Below are positions 29,301 to 38,573 of a stretch of DNA of 64,000 bases, piece after piece. Source of the stretch: Fimbriiglobus ruber (GTDB lineage Bacteria > Planctomycetota > Planctomycetia > Gemmatales > Gemmataceae); contig NZ_NIDE01000014.1 in the NCBI RefSeq assembly GCF_002197845.1, positions 1,488,001-1,552,000 of the forward strand, read 5' to 3'. Each line of letters begins with the position of its first letter. The stretch's first letter is position 1. The position numbers and the translations under genes were made by a program. The notes beneath the pieces were generated by a model, which was not told the DNA's origin, made no database searches, and saw only the letters and a program-made list of their open reading frames with translations.

Positions 29301-32266
29301 GTCGCGCGGGCGTTCAGGTACGTGAGCGTTCCGCCCGGCTCGGCCATCCAGACGATTTGCGGGATCGAGTCGGCCAGGTTGCGGAAGAGTTCTTCGCTCG
29401 CCCGCAGTTCTTCCTCGACCCGCTTCTGGGCGGTCACGTCCCGGCTGATCCCGACCATCCGGACCGGCTTCCCGCCCTCGTCGGCGTCGGCGTGGGCGCG
29501 GGCGTGCTCGGCGATCCACCGGACCTCGCCGTCCGGGCGGACGATGCGGAAATCCGCGGTCATCGCCCCCCCGTCCCGGACGGCCCGCGCGGACAGCTCG
29601 CGGACGTTGCCGATGTCGGCCGGGTGGACGAGGGACTCGAACGCGCGGACCGTCCCGTCGAACACGGCCCCGCCGAACACGGCCCGGCACTCCGGGGACC
29701 AGAAGACGGCGCCCGTGCGGATGTCCCACTCCCACACGCCCATCCCGGCCGCGGCCAGGGCCAGTTGCAACCGCTCCTCGCTCGCCCGCAGGGCCGCCTC
29801 GGCCCGCTTCCGCTCGGTGATATCGCGGACGAGTGCCAGCATCAGGCGCTCGCCGTTCGTTTCGAACTGGCGGACCCGGATCTCGACCGGGAAGACCGTT
29901 CCGTCCTTCCGCCGGTGCCGGGTGTCGAACGCGATGGTTTCGCCTTCGCCCGTCCGCCGGTAAACTTCCCGGACGTACGCCTCGTCCACATCCGGGTCGA
30001 AGTCGGGCGGTATTTTCCCGAGCAGTTCGTCCCGGGCATACCCGAGACTCTCGCACGCCCGCGCGTTCACGTCCCGGACGACCCCGTCCGGGCCGTGGAT
30101 GAACAGGGCGTCGGTCGCGTGGTCGACGAACAGGCGGTACCGCTCCTCGCTCGCCCGCAGGGCCGCCTCGGCCCGCTTCCGCTCGGTGATGTCGCGGACG
30201 AACGCCAGCCCGAGGGGTTCGCCGTTCGCGTAAAACCGGCGGATGCGGATCTCGACCGGGAAGACCGTCCCGTCCTTCCGCCGGTGCCGGGTGTCGAACG
30301 CGACGGTCTCGCCCGCGTCCATCCGCCGGACGAGGTCCGTCATGGCTTCCGGCGTCGCGTCCGGGTCGAACGCGAACGGTGACTTCCCGAGCAATTCCTC
30401 GCGGGCGTACCCGAGGCTCTCGCAGGCCCGCGCGTTCACGTCCCGGACGACCCCGTCCGGGCCGTGGATGAACAGGGCGTCGGTCGCGTGGTCGACGAAC
30501 AGGCGATACCGCTCCTCGCTCGCCCGCAGGGCCGCCTCGGCCCGCTTCCGCTCGGTAATGTCGTGGACGAACGCCATCCACAGGTCTTCGCCGTTGGCGC
30601 GGAACAAGCGGACGCGGAGTTCGACCGGGAAGACCGTCCCGTCCTTCCGCCGGTGGTGGGTGTCGAGTGCGACGGTCTCCCCCAACCACACCCGCCGGCG
30701 GACCTCCGCGACGGTCGCCGCCGTCACGTCCGGGTCGAAGTCGGGGGGGGTCATCCCGATCAGTTCGTCCCGGGTCAACCCGAGGCTCTCGCAGGCCCGC
30801 GCGTTCGCGTCCCGGACGGCCCCGTCCGCGTCCGCGTGGATGAACAGGGCGTCGGTCGCGTGGTCGACGAACAGGCGGTACCGCTCCTCGCTCGCCCGCA
30901 GGGCCGCCTCGGCCCGCTTCCGCTCGGTGACGTCCTGGACGATCCCGACCATCCGGACCGGGTTCCCGGCCGCGTCGTACTGGCCCCGCCCGTGGTTCGT
31001 CATCCACCGCGCCCGCCCGTCCGACGGGCGGAGGCGGAACTCGGTGCCGAACGACGTGTGGTCGTCGATGGCCTGCCGGGCGGTCGCCAGAACGCGGTCG
31101 GCGTCGTCCGGGTGGACGATGGCCGCGAACCCCGCGGACGTGCCCGCGAACCAGTCGGCCCCGCTGACCTCGAAGCACTCCGGCGACCAGAACATCTCGT
31201 CCGCCCGCAGGTCCCACTCCCACACGCCCATCCGGGCCGCGGCCAGGGCCAGCTGCAACCGCTCCTCGCTCGCCCGCAGGGCCCGGATGGTGTCCTTCCG
31301 GATCTGAATGTTGCGGCTGATCCCGACCAACCCGGTGACGACCCCGGCCGCGTCCCGGAGTGGCGCCTTGGTCATCAGGTACCAGCTCTCGCGGCCGGTC
31401 GCGTCCCGCACCAGTTCTTCCCGGTCCACGACCGTCTCGCCGTGCGTCAGCACGCGGAGGTCGTCTTCGTGATACCCCCGGGCGAGGTGTTCGGGGCAGA
31501 CGTCGAAAACGGTTTTGCCGGCGAGGTCGGCTTCGGACGCGACGCCGTGTTCGGCCAGGTGGGCGCGGTTGCAGAGGACGTACCGGCCGCCCGCGTCCTT
31601 GGTGAACACCATGTCCGGGATCGTGTCCAGGAGCGTCCGCAACAGGTTCCGTTCGGCGGCCAGTTCTTGCTCGACCCGTTTGTGGTCGGTCACGTCCCGC
31701 GAGATGCCGACGGTCCCGATGACGGCCCCGGTCGCGTCCCGGTACGGGGCCTTCGTGGCCGAGTAAATCCGGGTCACCCCGGCCGCCGTCAACACCTCTT
31801 CCGATGTCTCGGGCCGGCCGGCCGCCACGACCCGCCGGTCGTGCGCCATGACTTGCCCGGCGCTCTCCGGGTCGAACAGGGCGAGGTCGTCCTTGCCGAT
31901 CACGTCGGCGGGCGGCCGCCCGACGAACCGCCCGGCCGCCGCGTTGAACAGCAGGTACCGGCCCTGCAAGTCCTTCACGAACACGGCGTCCGTCGTCTCG
32001 TCGGCGACCGCCCGGAGGAGGTCTTCGACGGTTCCCGCCGACCGAATTTCGTTCCGGACGGCCCAATACAGCAGGCCGGACGACAGGAGAACGAAGAGTA
32101 ACTCTTTCAGGACCCCGGGCGCGAGTGCCCCGTCCGGCACGAACCACCCGAAGGCGGGGCCGGCGGCGAACACCCACACGAGGCCGAGGACCAGATACAT
32201 GACGGCAACCCGGACCGGGGACGTCCGCCGGTTGCGAGAGGTGGCCGCGGTGGCGGGGGGGCTCAT
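26351..32266 (-). CDS. Hybrid sensor histidine kinase with twelve PAS domains and a receiver
   Basis: This is a protein of about 1,971 residues. Two membrane helices at the N-terminus (VMYLVLGLVWVFAAGPAFG, then LLFVLLSSGLLYWAV) are followed by twelve consecutive PAS/PAC units ending in variants of DVTERKRAEAALRASEE. Then come a HisKA domain with H-box GGVAHDFNNILTVI, HATPase N, G1 and G2 boxes (NLAVNARDAMPTGG, DTGCGM, GTGLGLAVVHGI), and a C-terminal receiver (VLLVEDEEAVR, phosphoacceptor in LLATDVVMPEMSG, conserved KPFTP). It probably phosphorylates its own receiver or an unlinked regulator; no partner is adjacent. The ATG at 32266 (MSPPATAATS) is preferred over upstream codons, which look noncoding. 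PAS units 4-6 are near-identical. Confidence 0.9.
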   Translation of the reverse strand: MSPPATAATSRNRRTSPVRVAVMYLVLGLVWVFAAGPAFGWFVPDGALAPGVLKELLFVLLSSGLLYWAVRNEIRSAGTVEDLLRAVADETTDAVFVKDLQGRYLLFNAAAGRFVGRPPADVIGKDDLALFDPESAGQVMAHDRRVVAAGRPETSEEVLTAAGVTRIYSATKAPYRDATGAVIGTVGISRDVTDHKRVEQELAAERNLLRTLLDTIPDMVFTKDAGGRYVLCNRAHLAEHGVASEADLAGKTVFDVCPEHLARGYHEDDLRVLTHGETVVDREELVRDATGRESWYLMTKAPLRDAAGVVTGLVGISRNIQIRKDTIRALRASEERLQLALAAARMGVWEWDLRADEMFWSPECFEVSGADWFAGTSAGFAAIVHPDDADRVLATARQAIDDHTSFGTEFRLRPSDGRARWMTNHGRGQYDAAGNPVRMVGIVQDVTERKRAEAALRASEERYRLFVDHATDALFIHADADGAVRDANARACESLGLTRDELIGMTPPDFDPDVTAATVAEVRRRVWLGETVALDTHHRRKDGTVFPVELRVRLFRANGEDLWMAFVHDITERKRAEAALRASEERYRLFVDHATDALFIHGPDGVVRDVNARACESLGYAREELLGKSPFAFDPDATPEAMTDLVRRMDAGETVAFDTRHRRKDGTVFPVEIRIRRFYANGEPLGLAFVRDITERKRAEAALRASEERYRLFVDHATDALFIHGPDGVVRDVNARACESLGYARDELLGKIPPDFDPDVDEAYVREVYRRTGEGETIAFDTRHRRKDGTVFPVEIRVRQFETNGERLMLALVRDITERKRAEAALRASEERLQLALAAAGMGVWEWDIRTGAVFWSPECRAVFGGAVFDGTVRAFESLVHPADIGNVRELSARAVRDGGAMTADFRIVRPDGEVRWIAEHARAHADADEGGKPVRMVGISRDVTAQKRVEEELRASEELFRNLADSIPQIVWMAEPGGTLTYLNARATSYTGATPGDLAGWSWEHRIHPDDFPRTAAVWGEVIRTEQPRDVEFRIRQPDDSYRWHVARQVAVRAADGAVARWLGTCTDIEDQKAAADALRAERDRFTTIAATAPGVIHSYRRRPDGTACFPYASPGIAALYGVPPEALVDDDAPAAARLHPADAARVRTVIDASARDLAPWRDEFRVLSPDRGEIWVEGHSVPTREPDGGIIWHGFLADVTDRKRAEETIRKSHLFREAVIQTAAEGICVCARVPEFPYLRFTLWNDQMTALTGYTIEEMNRLGWYQTVYPDPDVRARAAARMDRMRDGDDLRAEEWEITRKDGARRIVCISTSLLETEDGGRAVVALMQDVTERKQTAAALRESEERYRRLVDVLPSAVVVHTDSRIVFCNPAFLALVGARAVGEVLGKSPFDVFHPDYHAAVRARIARLREGGWGAAGAEVEERVVRLDGRTAPVLVVATPLSDGGEPAVLVALHDLTERTRATDMLRSVLGSVADAIITIDDRGVVRSVNPAAERMFGYAAAEMVGHSLAAIMPEPYRTQFPGHLARYLQTGEARVIGTGREAEAVRRDGTPFPVELSVTEFRMDGARHFTGVVRDITARRKLEAQFRQAQKMEAVGRLAGGVAHDFNNILTVINGYSDLLLWELAEGDHRQESVVAIRDAGERAARLTQQLLAFSRKAIVVPQVLDLNTLVRESERLLRRLIGEDVALFVTEGADVDRINADPGQVEQVIMNLAVNARDAMPTGGRLDIETRAVDLDETDRAVYPDLKPGRYTELAVTDTGCGMTPEVRAKIFEPFFTTKDVGQGTGLGLAVVHGIIAQVGGAIAVGSEVGVGTTIRVLFPVAGVAAVSPTPDGPRPLPLLRGTETVLLVEDEEAVRAIARVALESQGYTVLLASRGPQAVRTVETHPGPIHLLATDVVMPEMSGRELSEIVRARCPALRVLFLSGYTDDTIIRHGIVGSRDAFLQKPFTPLGLARKVRSVLDGPA
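29770..30930 (-). repeat. Triplicated PAS-encoding segment
   Basis: Three adjacent units of about 370 bp encode PAS 4, 5 and 6, each starting RYRLFVDHATDALFIH and ending ERKRAEAALRASEE. The linker-encoding text recurs near 29775, 30137, 30507 and 30880. High identity at DNA level points to recent tandem duplication. Confidence 0.85.
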
Positions 32267-32874
32267 CGGGTGGCCCCCCGCCGGTGGTCGAAGTTCAACA
32301 CGCCCGCTGCAACGGCCGCGGGCGACGGCAGGTGAAAATTGGGCATGGGCAATCATCGCTCTGGCGGGACCGGGTCGATCTGTCCCCGGCCGCGCGTGAA
32401 ATATCCTGTCTGATCGAACACCGCTGTCCGCACGCCCGGCGGCCCGGGGTGCGGTTGAGGCAACAAGGCGGATTCGCACTCGCCCCGACTTTGCCCGGTC
32501 GACGACACCGGGCGGGGCAGTCGGACAAGAATAGGTCGCTTCCTTTTATAACCCGAGCCGTCTGCCCGGTTATTTTAATTATCACCCCAGATCTCAAGAA
32601 ATTGCGAGACCTATTACGGCGGTAAAAGAGAGTTAAGCCATTTAAAGAATCGGGGTTAAGATTCGGCCCCGCTTTCCGAGACCCGCCTGAATCCGCCAGT
32701 CACGGGGCGTTCGCGACCCCGGCGGGGGGTGACTTTTCGCGGTCCGCGCGGTCGTGCCGGGTCGGGTCGCGAAGCGCCTCGGGCCGGTTCCTTGTTCCCG
32801 GGGGTTCGGCCACCTATAGTTCTAGTGTCCCCCTCGTCCCGTTCCTCACCCTCCGACTCCACCCAGGCGGTGTC
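32267..32874. other. Divergent intergenic region between kinase and purF
   Basis: About 600 bases carrying the upstream regions of both divergent genes. The stretch 32540-32650 is A+T-rich. Apart from the candidate purF promoter at 32792-32820, no gene or RNA is seen. Confidence 0.5.
32792..32820 (+). promoter_or_regulatory. Candidate sigma-70 promoter of purF
   Basis: TTGTTC (32792-32797), a 17-bp spacer and TATAGT (32815-32820), placed 55 bp before the purF start. No purine-type operator or riboswitch is recognisable. Confidence 0.5.
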
Positions 32875-34545
32875 ATGGACGAATTACGGCACGAGTGCGG
32901 CGTCGCCGCGGTTTACTGCTTTAACCCTGCCATCGAGTCGTCCGTGCGGTACGGGCCGGGCGGCCCGGACCAGATCCACAAGCTCATCCCCCGGATGCTC
33001 CTGGACCTCCAGAATCGCGGCCAGCTGTCGGCCGGCATGTCGTCGTACAACCCCGCCCGCGATCAGATCATCGAGACGTACAAAGAAATCGGCACCGTGG
33101 CCGAAGCGTTCCGGATGAGCCACCAGAAGAAGTACGAGGCGATCCTCAACGAACACGCCGGGCGGGCCGCCATCGGACACGTCCGGTACGCGACGTGCGG
33201 GCCGGCCACGCGGTCGTACGCGCAGCCGTTCGAGCGGCGGCACGGGTGCAAGTGGAAGTGGTTCGCCTTCTCGTACAACGGGAACCTGGCCAACTACGAG
33301 GAGTTGAAGGCGGAGATCGAGTCCCGGCACGACCACCACCTCGCCCGGGACACCGACACCGAAGCGATCATGCATTTCCTCGCCCACGCGATCCGCGGGG
33401 ACAACCGGCGAGACCTGGTCGACGTGTTCCGCGAGCTGAGCAAGAAGTTCGACGGGGCGTACAACATCGCGTACCTGGACGCGATGGGCGAGATGATCGT
33501 CCTCCGCGACCCGCTCGGCATGCGGCCGCTCTGCTACGCGGTCGACGGCGGGGTGTTCGCGGCGGCCAGCGAGAGCGTCGCCCTCCAGAACCTCGGGTTC
33601 CAGAACATCAAGTCGCTCCCCCCGGGCCACCTGATCCGCGTCCGCCCGGGCAGCTGGGAAGTCCTCCCGTTCGCGTCCCCGGCGCCGACCGCCCACTGCT
33701 TCTTCGAGTGGATCTACTTCGCGAACGTGGCGAGCACCCTGGACGACCAGAGCGTTTACCTGTCGCGAAACCGGCTGGGCCGCGAGCTGGCGGACCAGGA
33801 GCGGAAACTGGACCTCGTCGACCTGGACCCCGAGAACACGATCGTCGTCCCCGTCCCGGACACCGGGAAGGCGGCGGCCGACGCGATGGCGTTCGCCCTC
33901 GGCCTCCAGTCGGTCGAAGGCTTGATCCGCAACCGGTACGTCGGACGGACGTTCATCGAGTCCGCAAACCGGGCGGACAAGGTCAAGACCAAGTTTACCC
34001 CGCTCCGCGAGGTGCTGGCCGGCAAGACGGTCATCCTGGTCGAGGACTCGATCGTCCGGAGTACGACCCTGGCGAGCCTCGTGCGGCACGTCAAGGAGCA
34101 GGGCCGGGCGGCCGAGGTCCACGTCCGCGTCGCCTGCCCGCCGATCGTGGCCCCGTGCTTCTACGGCATCAACATGAGCACGGTCCAGGAGCTGTTCGCC
34201 CCGAAACACATGCGCGGCGCGGTGCCGACCCTGGCCGAGCAGACCGCGATGGCCCGCGCCCTCGGGGCGGACAGCCTCGCGTACCTGCCCCTGGACGCGG
34301 TGGCCCGGTGCATCGGCCTGCCCGAGACCCAGCTCTGCCGGGCGTGCCTGACCGCCCACTACCCGACGCCGGGCGGCGAGAAGCGGTACAATCTCGCGCT
34401 CGTTGAAGCCGGAGATGCCCGGGTGGCGCACCGCGGGTGCAGCACGCCCGCGGTCGTCGGCACGCAACCCGCCGTCGTCGCCACCGCCACCCCGGCGGAC
34501 GTCCCGGCGGCGGCCGGGACGGGGCGGCCCTGCCGGGTATCTTGA
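32875..34545 (+). CDS. purF: Amidophosphoribosyltransferase
   Basis: It catalyses the first step of purine synthesis, PRPP plus glutamine to 5-phosphoribosylamine. The N-terminal glutaminase domain has its nucleophile at C8 (MDELRHECGV), so a seven-residue propeptide must be removed, as in Bacillus-type PurF. Ntn motifs HVRYAT and FSYNGNLANYEEL follow. The PRPP loop is VILVEDSIVRSTTLASLV, and the LCRACLTAHYPTPGG cysteines resemble the Fe-S ligand region. It has 556 residues, about 60-80 longer than usual, partly from an Ala/Pro/Thr-rich tail after residue 510. A cytoplasmic enzyme, apparently monocistronic. Confidence 0.94.
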   Translation: MDELRHECGVAAVYCFNPAIESSVRYGPGGPDQIHKLIPRMLLDLQNRGQLSAGMSSYNPARDQIIETYKEIGTVAEAFRMSHQKKYEAILNEHAGRAAIGHVRYATCGPATRSYAQPFERRHGCKWKWFAFSYNGNLANYEELKAEIESRHDHHLARDTDTEAIMHFLAHAIRGDNRRDLVDVFRELSKKFDGAYNIAYLDAMGEMIVLRDPLGMRPLCYAVDGGVFAAASESVALQNLGFQNIKSLPPGHLIRVRPGSWEVLPFASPAPTAHCFFEWIYFANVASTLDDQSVYLSRNRLGRELADQERKLDLVDLDPENTIVVPVPDTGKAAADAMAFALGLQSVEGLIRNRYVGRTFIESANRADKVKTKFTPLREVLAGKTVILVEDSIVRSTTLASLVRHVKEQGRAAEVHVRVACPPIVAPCFYGINMSTVQELFAPKHMRGAVPTLAEQTAMARALGADSLAYLPLDAVARCIGLPETQLCRACLTAHYPTPGGEKRYNLALVEAGDARVAHRGCSTPAVVGTQPAVVATATPADVPAAAGTGRPCRVS

Positions 34546-34655
34546 CGCCGCGCGGGGCGGCCGGGGGTGCCGACCGCCAGTTGCCCTTCGCCCGGCGCCC
34601 CCGGCCGCGTAAAATCGCTTCCGACAGGTGGTGTCGACCCGCGGGAGCGTAGCGT

Positions 34656-35411
34656 ATGGGCGCCGAAAATATTCTGACTGCGTACAAGATTTACGAGCAC
34701 GTCACGGTCGGCCTGAAGCCAGCACCGATCGACCGCGGGTGGATGGACGCCGCCCACCAGCGGCACCCGTACCGCTGCCTGCCGCTCAACATCGCCAACC
34801 AGAACGGGTGGTTCCTCACGTCGCCCACGACGTTCGAGGTCTACTGGTACGGGGGCGTGAACCCCAAGGACCTGGAGGTCCGGTTCATCGGCCACCCGGA
34901 CCCGATCATTTCCAGCCACTTCGGTAGCGCCGTCCTCACGTTCTCGATCCCGTACCTGTTCCGCACGCCCGAGGGCGTAAACCTCTGGGTCAAGGGGCCG
35001 AGCAACTGGATCAAGGACGGGGTCCAAGCCCTCGAAGGGGTGGTCGAAACCGACTGGGCGTCGTCCACGTTCACGATGAACTGGAAAGTGACGCGGGCCT
35101 TCGAGTGGATCCGGTTCGAGAAGGACGACCCGATCTGCATGATCGTGCCGATCCCCCGCGGGTTCGCGGAACTCATCACCCCGCGACTCGCCCTGCTGAA
35201 CACGAACCCCGAGCTGAACGAACAGTACAAGAAGTGGGAGGAGGGCCGCCGCGGGTTCCTCCAGGGGTTGCGGTCGCTCGACCCGGAAGTCGTCAAGCGG
35301 GGCTGGCAGAAGGACTATTTCCAGGGCAAGACGGGCGACGGCGGGACGTTCGACGGGCACCAGACCCGCCTCGACGTCAAGGACTTCACCCCGGAACCAA
35401 AGAATAGTTAA
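34656..35411 (+). CDS. DUF6065 family protein
   Basis: The 251-residue soluble protein has WMDAAHQRHPYRCLPLNIAN and QNGWFLTSPTTFEVYWYGG, then LWVKGPSNWIKDGVQALEG and NWKVTRAFEWIRFEKDDPI, the conserved blocks of the DUF6065 family. No catalytic motif is obvious and the function is unknown. Proteins of this family often sit near secondary-metabolite or hydroxylase genes, but the neighbours here (purF, ettA) do not suggest a role. Confidence 0.75.
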   Translation: MGAENILTAYKIYEHVTVGLKPAPIDRGWMDAAHQRHPYRCLPLNIANQNGWFLTSPTTFEVYWYGGVNPKDLEVRFIGHPDPIISSHFGSAVLTFSIPYLFRTPEGVNLWVKGPSNWIKDGVQALEGVVETDWASSTFTMNWKVTRAFEWIRFEKDDPICMIVPIPRGFAELITPRLALLNTNPELNEQYKKWEEGRRGFLQGLRSLDPEVVKRGWQKDYFQGKTGDGGTFDGHQTRLDVKDFTPEPKNS

Positions 35412-35520
35412 AAATTAAAAGTCAAAAATTTAAAAAGGAAACCCGAAGGCAATCTTTCTTAACTTGCATCGCGATAATGTGTCTTTCTTATTTTTTAACT
35501 TTTAATTTTTCATTTTTAAC
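35407..35520. repeat. A+T-rich imperfect inverted repeat
   Basis: GTTAAAAATTAAAAGT near 35407 is mirrored by ACTTTTAATTTTTCATTTTT near 35498-35518, with about 50 bases between. It lies between the DUF6065 stop and ettA in otherwise G+C-rich DNA. It could act as a terminator-like structure or be a degenerate small repeat element. Confidence 0.5.
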
Positions 35521-35538
35521 TGGCTTCGAGAGGGCGGC

Positions 35539-37206
35539 ATGGCAGAGCGGTACATTTTCAACATCCGTAACCTGACCAAGAGTTACGGCAAGAAGGAAGT
35601 CCTCAAGGACGTGTATCTCTCCTTCTATCCGGGGGCGAAGATCGGCGTCCTCGGGAGCAACGGGGCTGGGAAGTCGACCCTGTTGCGGGTCATGGCGGGT
35701 GAAGACAAGGAGTTCATGGGCGAGGCGTGGTCGGAGCCGGGGGCCAGCGTCGGGTACGTCCCGCAGGAGCCGCACCTCACGCCCGGGAAGACGGTCCTCG
35801 AAAACATCGAGGAAGCGGTCGCCCCGATCCGCGCCCTGCTGAAGCAACAGGAAGAGATCGGGGAGAAATTCGCCGCCGCGGACGCGGACTTCGACAAGCT
35901 CGGGGCCGCGATGGACCGCGTCCAGTCGGCGATCGACGCCGCCGACGCCTATAACCTCGACCGGCAACTCGAAATGGCGATGGACGCCATGCGGCTGCCG
36001 CCCCCGGACGCGGCCGTCGAGCGACTGTCGGGCGGCGAGCGGCGCCGCGTGGCCCTCTGCAAGACGCTGCTCCAGAAGCCCGACCTGCTCCTGCTCGACG
36101 AGCCGACCAACCACCTGGACGCCGAGTCCGTCGAGTGGCTCGAACGGCACCTCCAACAGTACACCGGGGCGGTCGTGGCCGTGACGCACGACCGGTACTT
36201 CCTGGACAACGTGGCCCAGTGGATCCTCGAACTCGACCGCGGCCGCGGCATCCCGTGGGAGGGGAACTACACCTCGTGGATGGACCAGAAGCGGCGGCGG
36301 TTGGCGGTGGAGGAGAAGCAGGAGTCGGCCCGGCAGAAGCACCTCGCGCGGGAACTGGAGTGGGCGAAGCTGGCCCCGCGGGCGCGGATGGCCAAGAGCA
36401 AGGCCCGCCTCGCTACGATCGACAAGCTCCAGGCGCAGGAGATGGAGGACCGGGACGACGAACTCAGCATCCAAATCCCGGCCGGGCCGATGCTCGGCGA
36501 CCTGGTGGTCCGCGCCGACGGCGTCAAGAAAGGCTTCGGCGAAAACCTGCTGTTCGACGACCTGACGTTCAACCTGCCCAAGGGCGGGATCGTCGGCGTG
36601 ATCGGGCCGAACGGGGCCGGGAAGACGACCCTGTTCCGCATGATCGTGGGCCAGGAAACGCCGGACGCCGGCAAGTTGGCAGTCGGCCCGACCGTCAAGA
36701 TCGCCTACGTCGACCAGAACCGGGACGCCCTCCGGGCGGACGCGACGATCTTCGAGGAAGTGACCGGCGGGACCGACCACATCATGCTCGGCAACCGCAA
36801 GGTGGCCAGCCGCGGGTACGTGGCCCGATTCAATTTCAAGGGGCCGGACCAGCAGAAACTGGTGGGTAGTTGCTCGGGGGGTGAGCGGAACCGCATCCAC
36901 TTGGCGAAGTTGCTCCGCAGCGGCGGCAACCTGCTCCTGCTCGACGAACCGACGAACGACCTGGACGTGGACACCTTGCGGGCGCTCGAAGAAGCGCTGA
37001 TTAACTTCGGCGGTTGCGCGGTGGTGATCAGCCACGACCGGTGGTTCCTGGACCGCATCGCCACGCACATCCTGGCCTTCGAGGGGGACAGCAAGGTGGT
37101 GTGGTGCGAGGGGAACTTCCAGGTGTACGAGGAGCAGCGCCGCGCCCGCCTCGGCGCCGCGGCCGACACGCCGCACCGGATCAAGTACCGGAAGTTGCAC
37201 CAGTAA
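35539..37206 (+). CDS. ettA: Energy-dependent translational throttle protein EttA (ABC-F)
   Basis: A 555-residue soluble ABC-F protein, exactly the usual length. The first ATPase domain has GSNGAGKST and [12 protein letters not shown] with Walker [13 protein letters not shown]; the second has [22 protein letters not shown] and [12 protein letters not shown]. The EttA arm and inter-domain linker ([17 protein letters not shown]) are present and there are no membrane segments. EttA binds the ribosomal E site and gates the first elongation step according to ATP/ADP ratio. The ATG at 35539 is supported by immediate conserved sequence. Confidence 0.95.
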   Translation: MAERYIFNIRNLTKSYGKKEVLKDVYLSFYPGAKIGVLGSNGAGKSTLLRVMAGEDKEFMGEAWSEPGASVGYVPQEPHLTPGKTVLENIEEAVAPIRALLKQQEEIGEKFAAADADFDKLGAAMDRVQSAIDAADAYNLDRQLEMAMDAMRLPPPDAAVERLSGGERRRVALCKTLLQKPDLLLLDEPTNHLDAESVEWLERHLQQYTGAVVAVTHDRYFLDNVAQWILELDRGRGIPWEGNYTSWMDQKRRRLAVEEKQESARQKHLARELEWAKLAPRARMAKSKARLATIDKLQAQEMEDRDDELSIQIPAGPMLGDLVVRADGVKKGFGENLLFDDLTFNLPKGGIVGVIGPNGAGKTTLFRMIVGQETPDAGKLAVGPTVKIAYVDQNRDALRADATIFEEVTGGTDHIMLGNRKVASRGYVARFNFKGPDQQKLVGSCSGGERNRIHLAKLLRSGGNLLLLDEPTNDLDVDTLRALEEALINFGGCAVVISHDRWFLDRIATHILAFEGDSKVVWCEGNFQVYEEQRRARLGAAADTPHRIKYRKLHQ

Positions 37207-37269
37207 TGTGAGACTCGCCCGGTGGGGCAAGTCGGCGGGCGTTCGTAGTCGTCAATCTTGGCTTGCCAG

Positions 37270-37324
37270 GTGGGACCGCCGTCCCGGCGGTCTCTTCTCT
37301 TGGACAGGCGAGAACGCTTGTTCC
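37270..37324 (+). repeat. Dispersed hairpin repeat, copy 1 (terminator-like)
   Basis: GACCGCC-GTCCC-GGCGGTC at 37274-37292, followed by a T-rich run and TTGGACAGGCGAGAACGC. A second copy lies at 48351-48405. Both sit between convergent gene ends, so the unit may terminate plus-strand transcripts. Confidence 0.7.
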
Positions 37325-37347
37325 ACGGACAATCGAGTAGCGGACCA

Positions 37348-38307
37348 CTAATGTGCCGGTGCCGGGTGGTTTACGACGATCGCGCCGGGGCTGTCGACCC
37401 CGGCGAGCAGGTGCCCGGTCCGGGAACTGCGGTAGAACGTGTATTCGGTGCCGAACATCGACTGGTCGACCGGATGGATGTAGACCCCGACACAGCCCCA
37501 CTTGCCTTCCACCATCACCGGCATTCCCGGCGTCACGTACCGCACCAAAGCCGTGTGGGCGACACTCCCGCCGTTGCCCCGGTAAACGGTCAAGTCGCCG
37601 GGGCGGGGGGCCGTGATGGCGTGGTACCCATTTTCCGTCAGGATTTGGTCGACCGAGACGCCGCTGACCCAGTGCCGGCCGCCGGTGAACACCCACCCGT
37701 GGCAGTTGGATTGGTAGTCGGCCGGGGCGCGCCGGATGGCGCTCAGCGGCCCCCGGCAGATTTGGGCTTCAAGTTCGGCGAATTCGGCTGCGGTATGAGG
37801 GCCGGTCGCCGCCAAGAGGGGGACGTTGTGCCCGCGATCAGTCAGGGCGAACGTACCGGTCGGAGACAGGTCGACCTGGGGCGAAGTCGTCAGCTCCAGG
37901 TCGGACATTCCGCGGTTATCTTCGGCCCGCGCGTCGGCTTCATATTTGACGACGCCCCCGACCGCGGCGCCGATCCCGACGACGGCGGCCAGCGTCCACC
38001 GCGGCACCGGGCGGCGGACGATGGCGGCGGCGGCCGCCACCCAGTCGGACCCGGCGATCAGGCAGACCGCCACCGCGGCCAGGAGCCACCCGGCCGCCCG
38101 GACCGGGGTCGACACGTTATCGGCGACCGCCCAGGTGCCCCAGACCACGCCCCCACAAACGAGGAGGGTGGCAACCGACCGCACCCGCGCGCTCGCCCGC
38201 CAGAGCAGCAGATTCAGCCCCGCCACCGCGAGCAAGCCGAGCCCCGCGGCGAAGACGATGGCAAGTTGTTCGGCCTGCACGATCGACACGCGGCACCAAA
38301 GTTCCAT
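37348..38307 (-). CDS. Membrane protein with NlpC/P60- or CHAP-like C-terminal domain
   Basis: In this 319-residue protein, the N-terminal half has about four hydrophobic helices (LAIVFAAGLGLLAVAGLNLL, AAGWLLAAVAVCLIAGS, WTLAAVVGIGAAVGG). The C-terminal half is soluble and contains SNCHGWVFTGG, then APRPGDLTVYRG and SVAHTALVRYV, spaced like the Cys and His of papain-like NlpC/P60 or CHAP peptidases. The role is therefore perhaps in cell-wall or peptide cleavage, but this is inference. It converges with ettA. Confidence 0.55.
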   Translation of the reverse strand: MELWCRVSIVQAEQLAIVFAAGLGLLAVAGLNLLLWRASARVRSVATLLVCGGVVWGTWAVADNVSTPVRAAGWLLAAVAVCLIAGSDWVAAAAAIVRRPVPRWTLAAVVGIGAAVGGVVKYEADARAEDNRGMSDLELTTSPQVDLSPTGTFALTDRGHNVPLLAATGPHTAAEFAELEAQICRGPLSAIRRAPADYQSNCHGWVFTGGRHWVSGVSVDQILTENGYHAITAPRPGDLTVYRGNGGSVAHTALVRYVTPGMPVMVEGKWGCVGVYIHPVDQSMFGTEYTFYRSSRTGHLLAGVDSPGAIVVNHPAPAH

Positions 38308-38573
38308 TCGGGCATGCAGAACGGATTCGTGGGCGTAGATACAGTTTGTAACACCGCCTTCGTGAAAAGGTTGTGAGCCACTGCTGAGAAACTCCTGAGA
38401 GCGATTCGTGCGCGGAATTTATGAAAATAAGACCGTAGTGTCGTTTATGTAAACAAATCAAAACCGGAATTGATTGCTTCCCGATCGTCCGGATTTAGTA
38501 CGACTGCGTGGTCTCACTCCAGAGCTGTTTAGGGCGGTGGCCGACCGAGGCAGGACCGCTGGTTGGATTTGTT

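Noticed and set aside
27657-32177. Very long open frame on the same strand as the PAS kinase but in another frame
   Set aside because: It is Pro/Arg/Gly-rich low-complexity text that mirrors the kinase codons in high-G+C DNA, with no domain signature.
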